A stretch of 64,000 bases of DNA from Seonamhaeicola sediminis (GCF_004358095.2 NZ_SMZJ02000004.1:62314-126313); one strand, 5' to 3'; numbered from the stretch's first letter, positions 51,308-60,659 are shown. Made by a program: numbers and translations. Notes: generated from the letters alone by a model not told the origin.

Positions 51308-53599
51308 GTGAAAGTCTGTATTGCCGAAAAACCAAGTGTTGCCAGAGAGATTGCTGCTGTTTTGGGTGCTAATACCAAACACGATGGCTATTTTGAGGGT
51401 AATGGTTATGCGGTAACATATACCTTTGGACATTTATGCACTTTAAAGGAGCCAGTAGATTATAAACCCTATTGGAAAAGCTGGGATTTGAATAACTTGC
51501 CTATGCTTCCAGAAAAGTTTGAGGTTAAAGTAGTTTCTAATTCAGGTATTCAGAAGCAGTTCAATATTGTGAAGCGTTTATTTGAAAAGGCTGATCTGGT
51601 TATAAACTGTGGTGATGCTGGACAAGAAGGCGAGCTAATCCAACGTTGGGTAATGAATGAGGCTAATTACAAAGGCAAGGTAAAGCGCTTGTGGATTTCA
51701 TCTTTAACCACTGAAGCGATTAAAGAAGGTTTTGAAAACCTAAAACCAGCATCAGATTATGATAATTTGTTTTATGCCGGGTTTTCGCGTGCAATAGGCG
51801 ATTGGCTTTTGGGTATTAACGCTACTAGGTTATATACCGTTAAACATGGTGGTTACAAACAGGTGTTGTCAGTTGGTAGGGTACAAACACCTACTTTGGC
51901 AATGGTGGTAAATAGGTTTAGAGAAATTGAAAACTTTAAACCAACATCCTATTGGGAATTGCAAACTAAATACCGGGATACCCTATTTAGTTACGAAGAA
52001 GGACGTTTTTTCAAAAAGGAAGACGGTCAGGTTTTAGCTAATAAAGTAAAAGAATCTGATTTTGAAATTGTTTCAATCTCTAAAAAGAAAGGAAAAGAAT
52101 ACGCTCCAAAATTATTTGATTTAACGGGGTTGCAAGTTTATTGTAATACTAAGTTTGGTTTTTCGGCCGAAGAAACCCTTAAAATTGTTCAAAACTTATA
52201 CGAACAAAAAGTGGTAACCTATCCAAGAGTTGATACTACCTTTTTACCAAGTGATATTTACCCCAAAGTGGAGGGTATTCTAAAAAAGCTTACTTATTAT
52301 TCCAATTTGATGCAGCCTCTTTTAGGTAAGAAAATTAAAAAATCTTCTAAAGTATTTAATGATAAAAAAGTAACCGATCATCATGCTATCATTCCTACAG
52401 GTATGCAAAACCGCTTACAGCCAGCACAACAACAAGTATATGATATTATTGTAAAACGCTTTATTGCAGTGTTTTATCCAGATTGTTTGGTGTCTAGCAC
52501 AAACGTTGTTGGTAAAGCTTCAGGTGTATCCTTTAAAACCACAGGTAAGGAAATATTAGATAAAGGTTGGCGTATCGTGTTCGAGACTCCAAATTCAAAG
52601 GAAAAAGAGCCTAATATGCTACCAAACTTTATAAAGGGTGAAAAAGGGCCTCATGAACCATTGTTTTTAGAAAAGGAAACCAAGCCACCAAATCAGTTTA
52701 CAGAAGCGTCACTTTTGCGTGCTATGGAAACTGCTGGAAAACAGGTTGATGATGATGAAATGCGGGATTTAATGAAAGAAAATGGTATTGGGCGTCCTTC
52801 AACTCGTGCCAACATTATTGAAACACTTTTTAAGCGAAAATACATAAAACGCAATAAAAAACAAGTATTACCAACAGAAACGGGCATACAGTTAATAGAT
52901 ACCATTCAAAATGATTTATTAAAATCAGCTGAATTAACAGGGCGTTGGGAAAAGCAATTAAAAGATATTGAAAAAGGACATTTTAGCTCAGGTGCCTTTA
53001 TAAAGAATATGAAGCGTATGGTAGATGCTTTAGTATATGAAGTACGAAGTGAAACTAAACGCGCTAATATTTCTCATGTAGTACATGTTAAAAAGAACAA
53101 GGTTAAAGCTGATACTAAAAACAAAGCTGGTATTGTAGCTGAGACTTGCCCAAAATGTGAACAAGGTAATTTAATTAAAGGAAAATCAGCCTATGGCTGT
53201 AGCAAGTATAAAACAGGTTGTTATTTTAGATTGCCTTTTAAAATTCATGGTAAAAAGATTTCTGAAAAGCAGTTCATTAGATTACTTCAAAAAGGAAGTA
53301 CAGTTAATTTAAAAGGCTTTAAAACAGATACTGGGCTAGTTGAGGGTTTGTTACGTTTTGATGACAATTTCCAGATTAAATTGGAGCATAAGAAATTAGC
53401 TGGTAGTATAAAAACTAAAGAGTTTTTATGTCCTAAATGTAAAAAAGGAACCATTATAAAAGGTAAAACGGCTTACGGGTGTAATGAATACAAATCAGGT
53501 TGTGATTTTAAAGTGTCTTTTGATGAAATTAAAGCAAAGATTAATGGCCAACAAGCCACTAAAGAACTTGTTTATAAAATTTTAAATGAAAGCATCTAG
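51308..53599 (+). CDS. topB: DNA topoisomerase III
   Basis: Type IA topoisomerase that decatenates DNA and resolves recombination intermediates. 763 residues from a GTG start. The Toprim domain begins MKVCIAEKPSVAREIAAVLG; its acidic motif is CGDAGQEGE (D103 onward), where most family members have DxDREG, so the second Asp is Gly. The catalytic tyrosine is about residue 304 in VVTYPRVDT. LMKENGIGRPSTRANIIETL is the conserved DNA-binding box. The C-terminus has two zinc-type repeats with CPKC and YGCSKYKTGC / YGCNEYKSGC. The stop overlaps the next gene by 14 bp. Confidence 0.95.
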   Translation: MKVCIAEKPSVAREIAAVLGANTKHDGYFEGNGYAVTYTFGHLCTLKEPVDYKPYWKSWDLNNLPMLPEKFEVKVVSNSGIQKQFNIVKRLFEKADLVINCGDAGQEGELIQRWVMNEANYKGKVKRLWISSLTTEAIKEGFENLKPASDYDNLFYAGFSRAIGDWLLGINATRLYTVKHGGYKQVLSVGRVQTPTLAMVVNRFREIENFKPTSYWELQTKYRDTLFSYEEGRFFKKEDGQVLANKVKESDFEIVSISKKKGKEYAPKLFDLTGLQVYCNTKFGFSAEETLKIVQNLYEQKVVTYPRVDTTFLPSDIYPKVEGILKKLTYYSNLMQPLLGKKIKKSSKVFNDKKVTDHHAIIPTGMQNRLQPAQQQVYDIIVKRFIAVFYPDCLVSSTNVVGKASGVSFKTTGKEILDKGWRIVFETPNSKEKEPNMLPNFIKGEKGPHEPLFLEKETKPPNQFTEASLLRAMETAGKQVDDDEMRDLMKENGIGRPSTRANIIETLFKRKYIKRNKKQVLPTETGIQLIDTIQNDLLKSAELTGRWEKQLKDIEKGHFSSGAFIKNMKRMVDALVYEVRSETKRANISHVVHVKKNKVKADTKNKAGIVAETCPKCEQGNLIKGKSAYGCSKYKTGCYFRLPFKIHGKKISEKQFIRLLQKGSTVNLKGFKTDTGLVEGLLRFDDNFQIKLEHKKLAGSIKTKEFLCPKCKKGTIIKGKTAYGCNEYKSGCDFKVSFDEIKAKINGQQATKELVYKILNESI

Positions 53600-54173
53600 C
53601 ATTCACAGACATTTTGTAATCTATAAACCTTATGGATATTTAAGCCAGTTTAAAAGCCACGATTCCAAACAACAGAAAAAGCGCTTTTTAGGGGATTTGT
53701 TTGATTTTCCTGAAGGTATTATGGCTATTGGTCGGTTAGATGAAAAGTCAGAAGGCTTATTATTGTTAACTACCGATGGAAAAGTGAGTGACTATGTAAA
53801 CAGTCAAAAAGTTGAGAAAGAGTATTATGCCCAAGTTGATGGTGATATATCTATAGAAGCTATTGAGCAGTTAAAATCTGGTGTTGAAATTGGTTTTGAT
53901 GGTAGAAAGTATCAAACCAAACCTTGTAAAGTCTTTAAGTTAAATGATATTCCTGAATTGCCAATCCGTTCAAAAAAAATACGTGATGACCGCCACGGAC
54001 CAACAAGTTGGATATCGGTAATACTGAAAGAGGGTAAATTTCGTCAGGTGAGAAAAATGACTTCAGCGGTTGGGTTTCCAACCTTGAGATTGGTACGTGT
54101 TCGAGTGGGCAATATCTTACTCGATAACATGCAGGTTGGTGATGTTGTTGAAGTTGGCGGATTTTTGCGTTAG
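53586..54173 (+). CDS. rRNA pseudouridine synthase, RluE/RsuA family
   Basis: 195 residues. The catalytic motif is GRLDEKSEGLLLLT (Asp about residue 52) and the family's KPYGYLSQF and GKFRQVRKMTSAVGFPTLRLVR are present. It lacks the N-terminal S4 domain, as in RluE, which modifies U2457 of 23S rRNA in E. coli. It overlaps topB by 14 bp. The last codon and stop (CGT TAG) belong to a dispersed repeat that continues downstream. Confidence 0.91.
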   Translation: MKASSIHRHFVIYKPYGYLSQFKSHDSKQQKKRFLGDLFDFPEGIMAIGRLDEKSEGLLLLTTDGKVSDYVNSQKVEKEYYAQVDGDISIEAIEQLKSGVEIGFDGRKYQTKPCKVFKLNDIPELPIRSKKIRDDRHGPTSWISVILKEGKFRQVRKMTSAVGFPTLRLVRVRVGNILLDNMQVGDVVEVGGFLR

Positions 54174-54272
54174 GGATTGAGCGGTCTGTTTGAGCTCCCC
54201 GACGAGGGAGGGAGCGAGTAGCGAAAGCCCGACCTAGCTTTGAGAGCCTTAGCGACCAAGCGGGGGAACGCC
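54166..54272 (+). repeat. Dispersed repeat, GCGTTAGGGATTGA...AAAGCCCGACC, copy 2
   Basis: Starts TGCGTTAGGGATTGA, which includes the stop codon of the pseudouridine synthase, and includes AAAGCCCGACC at 54224-54234. It then runs on in GC-richer sequence to about 54272. The end blocks match copy 1 at 38581-38628 in the opposite orientation. Confidence 0.72.
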
Positions 54273-54279
54273 CAAATAC

Positions 54280-54909
54280 TTAAATCTCCAATTTTTTTAG
54301 TTCCTTGTAATTACGATTTAATCGTTTCAATAATAACCCGTAAATAAGCTTATAGAACAACCATATTAGCACAATTAAAATAGATGTAATAACGGTGCTT
54401 ACAACAATTAAAATCATCATGCCTTTTCCGTCCATTTCTTCAAGAATTATAACTGCATTAGGGTCGTTATGGAAAGAGTAATAAAGGCCAATAATCATGG
54501 AAATACCAACCATAATTAGGTTGTAAAGTACATAATATTTAATAATTTTTCTAGTGTTTATAATGCTCTTCATTAAACGTTTCGCATTATCTGTAACCGA
54601 GATAGATTTATATGATTTGTAAAGTAAATAGATAAAAAGTATAATAACTACATAGCTAAATACACTTAAAACTACCATAATATTATCAGAGTAAACCTGA
54701 TTTAGTCTTTCTCTGTAGCTATCGGATGTAAAGTAGGGTATAGAATTTACAATAATCCAGAAAAACAATTCTCCTACACTTATATAAAATAACAACTTTA
54801 CAATTGAAGACGATTTCTTATGTAGCATAGGTAAGATATCTTTTGCCGATAACTTATCGCTTTCTTGCTCTTTATTCCAATTTTTCTTTAATAAATCTAA
54901 TCCATCCAT
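54280..54909 (-). CDS. Four-helix membrane protein beside an ECF sigma factor
   Basis: 209 residues. An N-terminal cytoplasmic stretch (1-35, DLLKKNWNKEQESDKLSAKD) is followed by two pairs of TM helices (about 38-58, 77-97, 120-145, 163-185) and a basic tail. The short polar N-terminus before the first helix is where anti-sigma factors bind their sigma, and it lies 3 bp after the sigma gene. No zinc or classical anti-sigma motif is visible, so 'anti-sigma' is a guess from position. Confidence 0.8.
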   Translation of the reverse strand: MDGLDLLKKNWNKEQESDKLSAKDILPMLHKKSSSIVKLLFYISVGELFFWIIVNSIPYFTSDSYRERLNQVYSDNIMVVLSVFSYVVIILFIYLLYKSYKSISVTDNAKRLMKSIINTRKIIKYYVLYNLIMVGISMIIGLYYSFHNDPNAVIILEEMDGKGMMILIVVSTVITSILIVLIWLFYKLIYGLLLKRLNRNYKELKKLEI

Positions 54910-54912
54910 ATT

Positions 54913-55407
54913 TTACGGATTTAAAATGGTTCTTAGCTTGTTTTTAATCCTATTCATTTTAACACGGGCATTTACTTCGCTAATTCCCATTGTTTCACTT
55001 ATTTCTCTATAATCCTTATCTTCTAAATACAAGAAAACAAGTGCTTTTTCAATATCATTTAATTGATGTACCGCTTTGTAAAGTATTTTTAATTGTTGTT
55101 CCTCTGTATCATCATAAGCTTCAGATGTCATTTTAAAAGCTACACCATCAAAATCTTGTGTAGTAATCGTTCTTTTAGACTTTCGGTATAGTGTAATGGC
55201 AGTATTTAAACCCACTCTGTACATCCAAGTACTAAATTTTGAATCGCCACGAAATTTAGGATATGCTTTCCATAGCTGAATGGTGATTTCTTGAAACAAA
55301 TCATTGTGGGCATCATAATTATTTGTGTAAAGGCGACAAACCTTGTGTATAATATTTTGATGCTTTTCAAGCAGTTCTACAAAACTTTGTTCTAATTCGT
55401 TTTTCAA
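54913..55407 (-). CDS. ECF-type RNA polymerase sigma factor
   Basis: 164 residues from a TTG start. Sigma region 2 is around DAHNDLFQEITIQLWKAYPK, then FRGDSKFSTWMYRVGLNTAI; region 4 is LNDIEKALVFLYLEDKDYRE, then ISETMGISEVNARVKMNRIK, with the HTH for the -35 element. No extra domains. It is co-transcribed with the membrane protein behind it. The 570 bp upstream contain no gene and no clear -7 box, so its control is not visible. Which genes it directs is unknown. Confidence 0.93.
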   Translation of the reverse strand: MKNELEQSFVELLEKHQNIIHKVCRLYTNNYDAHNDLFQEITIQLWKAYPKFRGDSKFSTWMYRVGLNTAITLYRKSKRTITTQDFDGVAFKMTSEAYDDTEEQQLKILYKAVHQLNDIEKALVFLYLEDKDYREISETMGISEVNARVKMNRIKNKLRTILNP

Positions 55408-55977
55408 TAATGATGGTTTGGTTAATAAGTAAGTAGCTTATTAATTTAAAACGTTACAAGATCGTTATAAATAATCTAAATTTTTCTGACTAAAGTAGGA
55501 GAAGAAGTGTAGGTTATGAGAATGAAATTTATATTTTTTAAAAACATTAATATATTAAATTAAAAGTTGAATAATATTAATTTAAACACTTGATAATTAT
55601 TTTATTATAATTTAACTATAAATAAAATCTATAATACAGGTTTAGCTGTTTTTTTAAGTGTTATTAGCTAATATATGAAAAAATAATTATCTAAATTTTT
55701 CTGCAAATTATTAGTCCATTTTTTTAAATAATTTCAATGCATTTATGACATTTTACAGTTTGGTAATTTAAAGTTTAATTGTTAAAAGTTCTATTGCAAA
55801 TTTGCCTTGTAAATCAAAAAACCAACAGAATTTTTATGATTGCTTCTTATTGATTATACAATACAATTGCTTTGTAAAGAATGCTTATATGAAAAGCTTA
55901 AACAAATCTAGTTGATTTTTTTTCACAGAAGATAGAATTATTTATCTTGTAATAGTTAAGAAATTAAAACAATTAAA
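55408..55977. other. Gene-free, very AT-rich spacer
   Basis: About 570 bp between the sigma factor (minus) and the KDG-kinase-like gene (plus). I see no ORF with coding character, no tRNA, no strong hairpin and no TTTG-N19-TAnnTTTG promoter. One CAAATCTA (minus-strand TAGATTTG) at 55903-55910 is too far from the sigma factor to be convincing. The region may hold a divergent control region. Confidence 0.6.
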
Positions 55978-56982
55978 ATGGGGCAAGTTATAACATTTGG
56001 AGAGGTGTTAATGCGTATTTCACCAAGGGGTAAAAAGAAGTTTATTCAATCTAATGTAGTGGAGTTCTTTTTTGGAGGAACCGAGTTAAATGTGGGTATT
56101 TCTATAGCCAATTTTGGCGGTAAGGTAAAGCATATAAGTGCAGTTTCTAGTGATTTTATTGGAGATGCCGCCATATCTTATATAAACAAGTTTAATGTTG
56201 ATACTTCTTCTATAGGTAGATCTACACGCCCGTTAGGGGTTTACTTTTTTGAGGTAGGAGCTGTGATGCGTCCAAGTAACATATCTTATAATAGATCACA
56301 TTCATCATTTTCTGAAATTCAGCCGCATATGGTGGATTGGAATGAGGCTCTCGTTGATGCTAATTGGGTGCATTGGACAGGTATAACACCGGCACTATCA
56401 CAAAATGCATTCGATATTTTAAAAAAAGGATTAATACTTGCAAGAGAAAAAGGGATGACAGTTTCTGCCGATCCTACTTATAGACAAAACCTCTGGAATT
56501 ATGGCAAAGACCCTAAAGAAGCATTGATTGAGTTGTTGAAACTTTCAACAGTCTTTATTGGTGGTATTAACGAAATTAATGAAGTTTTAGGAACTAATTA
56601 CTCTTACAGTAATGACGATTTTTTAATTGCCTCAAAAGAGCTTATGGAAACCTTTCCTTCTATTGAAAAAGTTTTTGATAAAATTAGAACCTCAGTGAAT
56701 TCTTCTTGGCATAAAATAAGGGCTAGAATGTGGAATGGTAAAGAATTTAGAGAAACTGCAGATTTAGATATTACGCATGTGGTAGATAGAATTGGTACTG
56801 GAGATGCCTTTGCTGCTGGTTTAATCTATGGTTTACGAAATTATGATGATTATAAGGCTATGGAATTTGGAAGTGCTGCCTGTGCATTAAAACATACCTA
56901 TGAGGGGGATATTAATTTGGCCACGGTTAAAGAGGTTTCAGATATTTTAGAAGGTAATATTTCTGGTAGATTTAATAGATAG
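55978..56982 (+). CDS. kdgK: PfkB-family sugar kinase, likely 2-keto-3-deoxygluconate kinase
   Basis: 334 residues, ribokinase/PfkB family. N-terminal GQVITFGEVLMRISPRG and the glycine motif FFGGTELNVGISIANFGG lead to the ATP-site signature DRIGTGDAFAAGLIYG (near residue 268), containing the catalytic Asp. The N-terminus and the SADPTYRQNLWNYGKDPKEA segment resemble KdgK of uronate (alginate, pectin) catabolism. No KDPG aldolase, isomerase or reductase is next to it, so the substrate is by resemblance only. Confidence 0.85.
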   Translation: MGQVITFGEVLMRISPRGKKKFIQSNVVEFFFGGTELNVGISIANFGGKVKHISAVSSDFIGDAAISYINKFNVDTSSIGRSTRPLGVYFFEVGAVMRPSNISYNRSHSSFSEIQPHMVDWNEALVDANWVHWTGITPALSQNAFDILKKGLILAREKGMTVSADPTYRQNLWNYGKDPKEALIELLKLSTVFIGGINEINEVLGTNYSYSNDDFLIASKELMETFPSIEKVFDKIRTSVNSSWHKIRARMWNGKEFRETADLDITHVVDRIGTGDAFAAGLIYGLRNYDDYKAMEFGSAACALKHTYEGDINLATVKEVSDILEGNISGRFNR

Positions 56983-57187
56983 TTAAAATTACGAATTAGT
57001 TTTATTAATATGGTATTGCTAACTGTTATGTTTAAAGTAAATACTCTCTTTATTGGCTTTTAGATATTTAAATAAATTGCTTCAATTACTTATTGTCTAG
57101 TTGTTTGTAAACCATGGCTTTACATGATTTTTGTCATAGTTTTTCTAATATTTAAATTCTAACTTTAGTATATTAAATACTAGAGTC

Positions 57188-57919
57188 ATGAAACCTAAAA
57201 AGAATCCAAATGTAGAAATAGGGCGTAATAGCAGCTTGTATTTTGCTATTGGTCTTAATTTGATGTTACTTCTTTCGTGGCAAATGTTAGAGTTTAAAAG
57301 CTATGAAAATGAGTTAGTGTCAATTGATGTGTTAGACGTTCAAAGTGAACTTGAAGAGGAAATTCCCGTAGTAGATCAAATAAATACGCCTCCACCTCCA
57401 CCACCTCCACCAGCAGTTATTCAAGAGAATCTGCAAATTGTTGATGATGTAGAGGATGTTGAAGAAACCATAATTGAAAGTACCGAAACAGACCAAAGTG
57501 ATGCCATTGCCGAAGTTGTTCATGTTGAAGACGTTGAAGTTGTTGAGGTTGAAGAAGATGTAGAGGTCGCTTTTGCTATTATAGAAGATGTACCCGTTTT
57601 TCCAGGATGTGAAGGTATGTCTAAAGAGAAAACGAAGGCTTGTTTCCAAACAAAAATTCAAGAACATGTAATAAAGCATTTTACATATCCCGAGGCTGCC
57701 CTAGATTTAGGTATTCAAGGTAGAGTATCTGTATTGTTTGTGGTAGACGCTAATGGTGTTGTTAGTGGAATTCGTTCAAGAGGGCCAGATAAGATTTTGG
57801 AAAAAGAAGCAGAACGTATTATTAGTTTGTTACCAAAAATGAAACCTGGTAAACAACGCGGTAAACCTGTTAAAGTATCTTATGCAGTACCTATTTTCTT
57901 TAAGTATTTAGAAGGGTAG
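57188..57919 (+). CDS. Energy transducer TonB
   Basis: 243 residues. One TM helix (SLYFAIGLNLMLLLSWQML, about 17-35), a periplasmic linker and a C-terminal TonB domain (about 160-243) with FTYPEAALDLGIQGRVSVLF and GKQRGKPVKVSYAVPIFF. The linker has seven prolines (PPPPPPP) but is otherwise strongly acidic (VEDVEVVEVEEDVEVAF) rather than Lys-Pro rich. The PVFPGCEG motif before the domain is typical of Bacteroidota TonB. It is separated from ExbB/ExbD genes, which are not in the window. A terminator follows. Confidence 0.92.
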   Translation: MKPKKNPNVEIGRNSSLYFAIGLNLMLLLSWQMLEFKSYENELVSIDVLDVQSELEEEIPVVDQINTPPPPPPPPAVIQENLQIVDDVEDVEETIIESTETDQSDAIAEVVHVEDVEVVEVEEDVEVAFAIIEDVPVFPGCEGMSKEKTKACFQTKIQEHVIKHFTYPEAALDLGIQGRVSVLFVVDANGVVSGIRSRGPDKILEKEAERIISLLPKMKPGKQRGKPVKVSYAVPIFFKYLEG

Positions 57920-57951
57920 GATTGTAAAGAGTTCTTTATATCAATGTGGGG

Positions 57952-57987
57952 AAACCAAGAGATTAGTACTAATCTCTTGGTTTTTTT
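57952..57987. terminator. Terminator after tonB
   Basis: The 32-bp palindrome AAACCAAGAGATTAGT / ACTAATCTCTTGGTTT is perfect and followed by further T. It clearly ends the tonB transcript. Confidence 0.92.
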
Positions 57988-58285
57988 ATTTGTGTAAATT
58001 ACAGTTCTTTTAGAAAAGTATCAATTAGATAATTTTTCGAATTAACCGGAAGTTTTATGTAAATATAAATGCTATAAGAGACATGGTGAGCTATACAAAC
58101 TCACGTTTACAAATAAAGTTAATTCTCATAGTGAACAAGAGGTTATTGTTGACAGAGAGCGGCCAAAGATTTTAGAATTTGGATAGATTAACAATAATTT
58201 TATGGCCTTTGGGATAATAATTTATTACTGTTTTACAAATTGTCTTTAAATATTTTTTAAATACCTTAAAAGTTAGATTTTGGAA
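57988..58285. other. Gene-free spacer between tonB and rho
   Basis: About 300 bp without a credible gene between two terminators. A 31-codon frame and fragments reading GELYKLTFTNK and VDRERPKILEFG are seen, but with no match I can name. It may hold decayed coding sequence. No promoter or structural RNA is evident. Confidence 0.5.
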
Positions 58286-58319
58286 ATAAAAAAAGCCTTA
58301 ACAACAATGTTAAGGCTTT
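58286..58319 (-). terminator. Terminator of rho
   Basis: On the minus strand, AAAGCCTTAACA pairs with TGTTAAGGCTTT around a TTGT loop and is followed by a T run (A tract on the plus strand). Confidence 0.88.
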
Positions 58320-58346
58320 CCAGTTATTTAGTTTAGTTAGTAGAGA

Positions 58347-59897
58347 TTATCCATTCATGGATATTAAAAATTCTTCGTTATTTCTGGTTTGCTTAAAACG
58401 CTCATTGGTAAATTCCATAGCTTCAACAGGATTCATATCTGCAAGGTATTTGCGTAGTACCCACATACGTTGAATGGTGTTTTCGTCTAGCAATAAATCA
58501 TCCCTTCTCGTACTTGAAGATGTAAGATCAATAGCAGGGAAAATTCTTCGGTTAGATATTTTTCTATCCAATTGAAGTTCCATGTTACCAGTTCCTTTAA
58601 ACTCTTCAAAGATTACCTCATCCATTTTAGATCCGGTTTCTGTAAGCGCTGTGGCAATTATGGTTAAAGAACCACCGTTTTCTATATTTCTGGCAGCACC
58701 AAAGAAACGTTTTGGTCTATGTAAGGCATTAGCATCTACCCCTCCACTTAATATTTTACCAGAAGCTGGCTGCACGGTATTATAAGCTCTTGCTAAACGT
58801 GTAATAGAATCTAAAAGAATCACTACATCATGACCACATTCTACTAAGCGTTTTGCCTTTTCAAGAACAATATCGGCAATTTTAACGTGCTCATGAGCTT
58901 CTTTGTCGAAGGTTGATGAAATTACCTCGCCTCTAACACTACGTTGCATATCAGTTACTTCTTCAGGACGCTCGTCAATAAGTAAAATCATTAAATAAAC
59001 TTCTGGATGGTTAGCAGCAATGGCATTAGCAACATCCTTCAGTAACATGGTTTTACCTGTTTTTGGTTGTGAAACAATCATACCACGTTGCCCTTTACCA
59101 ATTGGGGAAAACAAGTCCATAATTCTGGTTGAAATGGTACTTTGTTTTTCTGCAATATTGAATTTTTCCTTTGGAAATAATGGGGTTAAATGTTCAAAAG
59201 ATACTCGATCTCTTACTACTTCGGGTTTTTGACCATTAATTCTATTCACTTTAATTAAAGGGAAATATTTTTCACCTTCTTTAGGAGGTCTTACATTTCC
59301 TAAAACAGTGTCGCCTTTTTTCAATCCAAATAATCGTATTTGTGATTGTGATACATAAATATCATCTGGAGAGGATAGATAATTATAATCTGAAGAACGT
59401 AAGAAACCATAACCATCTTGCATAATGTCCAAAACACCTTCACTTTCTATGATGGCGTCAAATTCATAATCTGGTTCTCGGTAACGGTTTCTGTTATCTT
59501 TGTTACCATTGTCAACAGTATTTTTTTGGTTTTTATGCTGATGCTTTTGTTGGTTCTTATGTTGATGCTGTTTTTGCTTAGGCTTATCTTGTTTTTGTTC
59601 TTCCTTCCTTGGTTCAGTAGCTTCAGGTTTCGGAGTCTCAGAGGCAACAGGAGGTTTTTCTTGGTTGTCTTGGGCAGATTTCTGAATACGTTGTCTTTGT
59701 CTTTTAGGTCTTGGTTTGGTTTCTGCCTCTGTAGACTTTTTTTCAACAACTGATTTTGGGTTAGCCGCCTGATGATCTAGTATTTGATAAACTAGGTCTA
59801 ATTTTTTTAAAGAACGGTACTTAGGAATACTTAATTCTTTTGCAATCTCTTGTAAATCAGAGAGTTTCTTTTCTTTTAATTGCGAAATTTCAAACAT
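58347..59897 (-). CDS. rho: Transcription termination factor Rho
   Basis: Hexameric RNA helicase. 516 residues, longer than E. coli Rho (419). N-terminal Rho-N SAP-like helices (1-43); a low-complexity insert (about 46-140) rich in Lys, Gln and His with QHKNQ repeats; the CSD RNA-binding fold (about 145-220, [20 protein letters not shown]); then the RecA-type core with P-loop QPKTGKT (277-283), [30 protein letters not shown] and the Q-loop region. The insert is a common feature of Bacteroidota Rho. It is monocistronic with its own terminator. Confidence 0.96.
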   Translation of the reverse strand: MFEISQLKEKKLSDLQEIAKELSIPKYRSLKKLDLVYQILDHQAANPKSVVEKKSTEAETKPRPKRQRQRIQKSAQDNQEKPPVASETPKPEATEPRKEEQKQDKPKQKQHQHKNQQKHQHKNQKNTVDNGNKDNRNRYREPDYEFDAIIESEGVLDIMQDGYGFLRSSDYNYLSSPDDIYVSQSQIRLFGLKKGDTVLGNVRPPKEGEKYFPLIKVNRINGQKPEVVRDRVSFEHLTPLFPKEKFNIAEKQSTISTRIMDLFSPIGKGQRGMIVSQPKTGKTMLLKDVANAIAANHPEVYLMILLIDERPEEVTDMQRSVRGEVISSTFDKEAHEHVKIADIVLEKAKRLVECGHDVVILLDSITRLARAYNTVQPASGKILSGGVDANALHRPKRFFGAARNIENGGSLTIIATALTETGSKMDEVIFEEFKGTGNMELQLDRKISNRRIFPAIDLTSSSTRRDDLLLDENTIQRMWVLRKYLADMNPVEAMEFTNERFKQTRNNEEFLISMNG

Positions 59898-60067
59898 TGA
59901 TGTTTTTATTGAATATAATTTTTTTGAATAAAAATTTTGAGTAATTCTGAGAAAAAATTGATTTTAATCTGGAGAATTAACCACCTGTAACAGCGGTTGT
60001 TGTGAATTATCAGTGCAATTATACAACTTTATTTTAATTTTTAGTACTTATTTCTGCAATAAACTAT

Positions 60068-60075
60068 TATTTTTG
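60068..60075 (+). promoter_or_regulatory. -7 box of the DUF4293 gene
   Basis: TATTTTTG fits TAnnTTTG, 22 bp before the ATG at 60098. The -33 element is not clear. Confidence 0.45.
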
Positions 60076-60097
60076 CTGTCCAGTTTTAAAAACTTAC

Positions 60098-60508
60098 ATG
60101 TTACAGAGAATACAAACCATATATCTTATACTTGCAGCCGGTGTTTCTGGTGGTTTAATTTATGTTTTTCATTTGTGGGGTTTGGAAGATGGAACGCAGG
60201 TATGGGCTAAGGATGTAAGCTATGTATTTGCTGCATTTTTAACCTCGGCATTTTTCTCTGTTGTAGCAATATTTAGATACAAAAACAGGAAGTCTCAATT
60301 TATGTTGGGCCGACTTAATATCATATTAAACTTTATTTTACTAGGATTTTTTGTATATCAATCTCTAATCTCATCTGGAGAATTTTATGGTTCTGAGAAA
60401 GGTGTTGGGTTGTTCATTCCTATTATTTCTATCGTGTTTTTGGCATTAGCCAATAAAGCCATTAAAAAGGATGAAGACCTTGTAAAATCTGTAGATCGAT
60501 TACGATAA
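60098..60508 (+). CDS. DUF4293 membrane protein
   Basis: 136 residues: four TM helices with the DUF4293 N-terminal pattern MLQRIQTIYLILAAGVSGGL, then DVSYVFAAFLTSAFFSVVAI, and C-terminal FIPIISIVFLALANKAIKKDEDLV. It is found almost only in Bacteroidota; the function is unknown. It sits next to rho on the opposite strand, an arrangement I recall in other flavobacteria. A hairpin terminator follows. Confidence 0.9.
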   Translation: MLQRIQTIYLILAAGVSGGLIYVFHLWGLEDGTQVWAKDVSYVFAAFLTSAFFSVVAIFRYKNRKSQFMLGRLNIILNFILLGFFVYQSLISSGEFYGSEKGVGLFIPIISIVFLALANKAIKKDEDLVKSVDRLR

Positions 60509-60537
60509 AACCTAATATCTTAGTAGTATTAGTGCGT

Positions 60538-60568
60538 AAGCCCAAGGTGAAGATCTTGGGCTTTTTTA
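60538..60568 (+). terminator. Terminator of the DUF4293 gene
   Basis: AAGCCCAAG and CTTGGGCTT pair around an eight-base loop and run into TTTTT. Confidence 0.8.
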
Positions 60569-60659
60569 TATCTGTGATACTATGGCATCACTTTCGTTTT
60601 ATTTATAAATTAAGACTTATACTTGGTTTACCTTTGAAAAGAAAAGGATTAGTGAGGGG

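Noticed and set aside
59418-59753. 111-residue frame opposite rho
   Set aside because: Low-complexity shadow of the Lys/Gln-rich rho insert.
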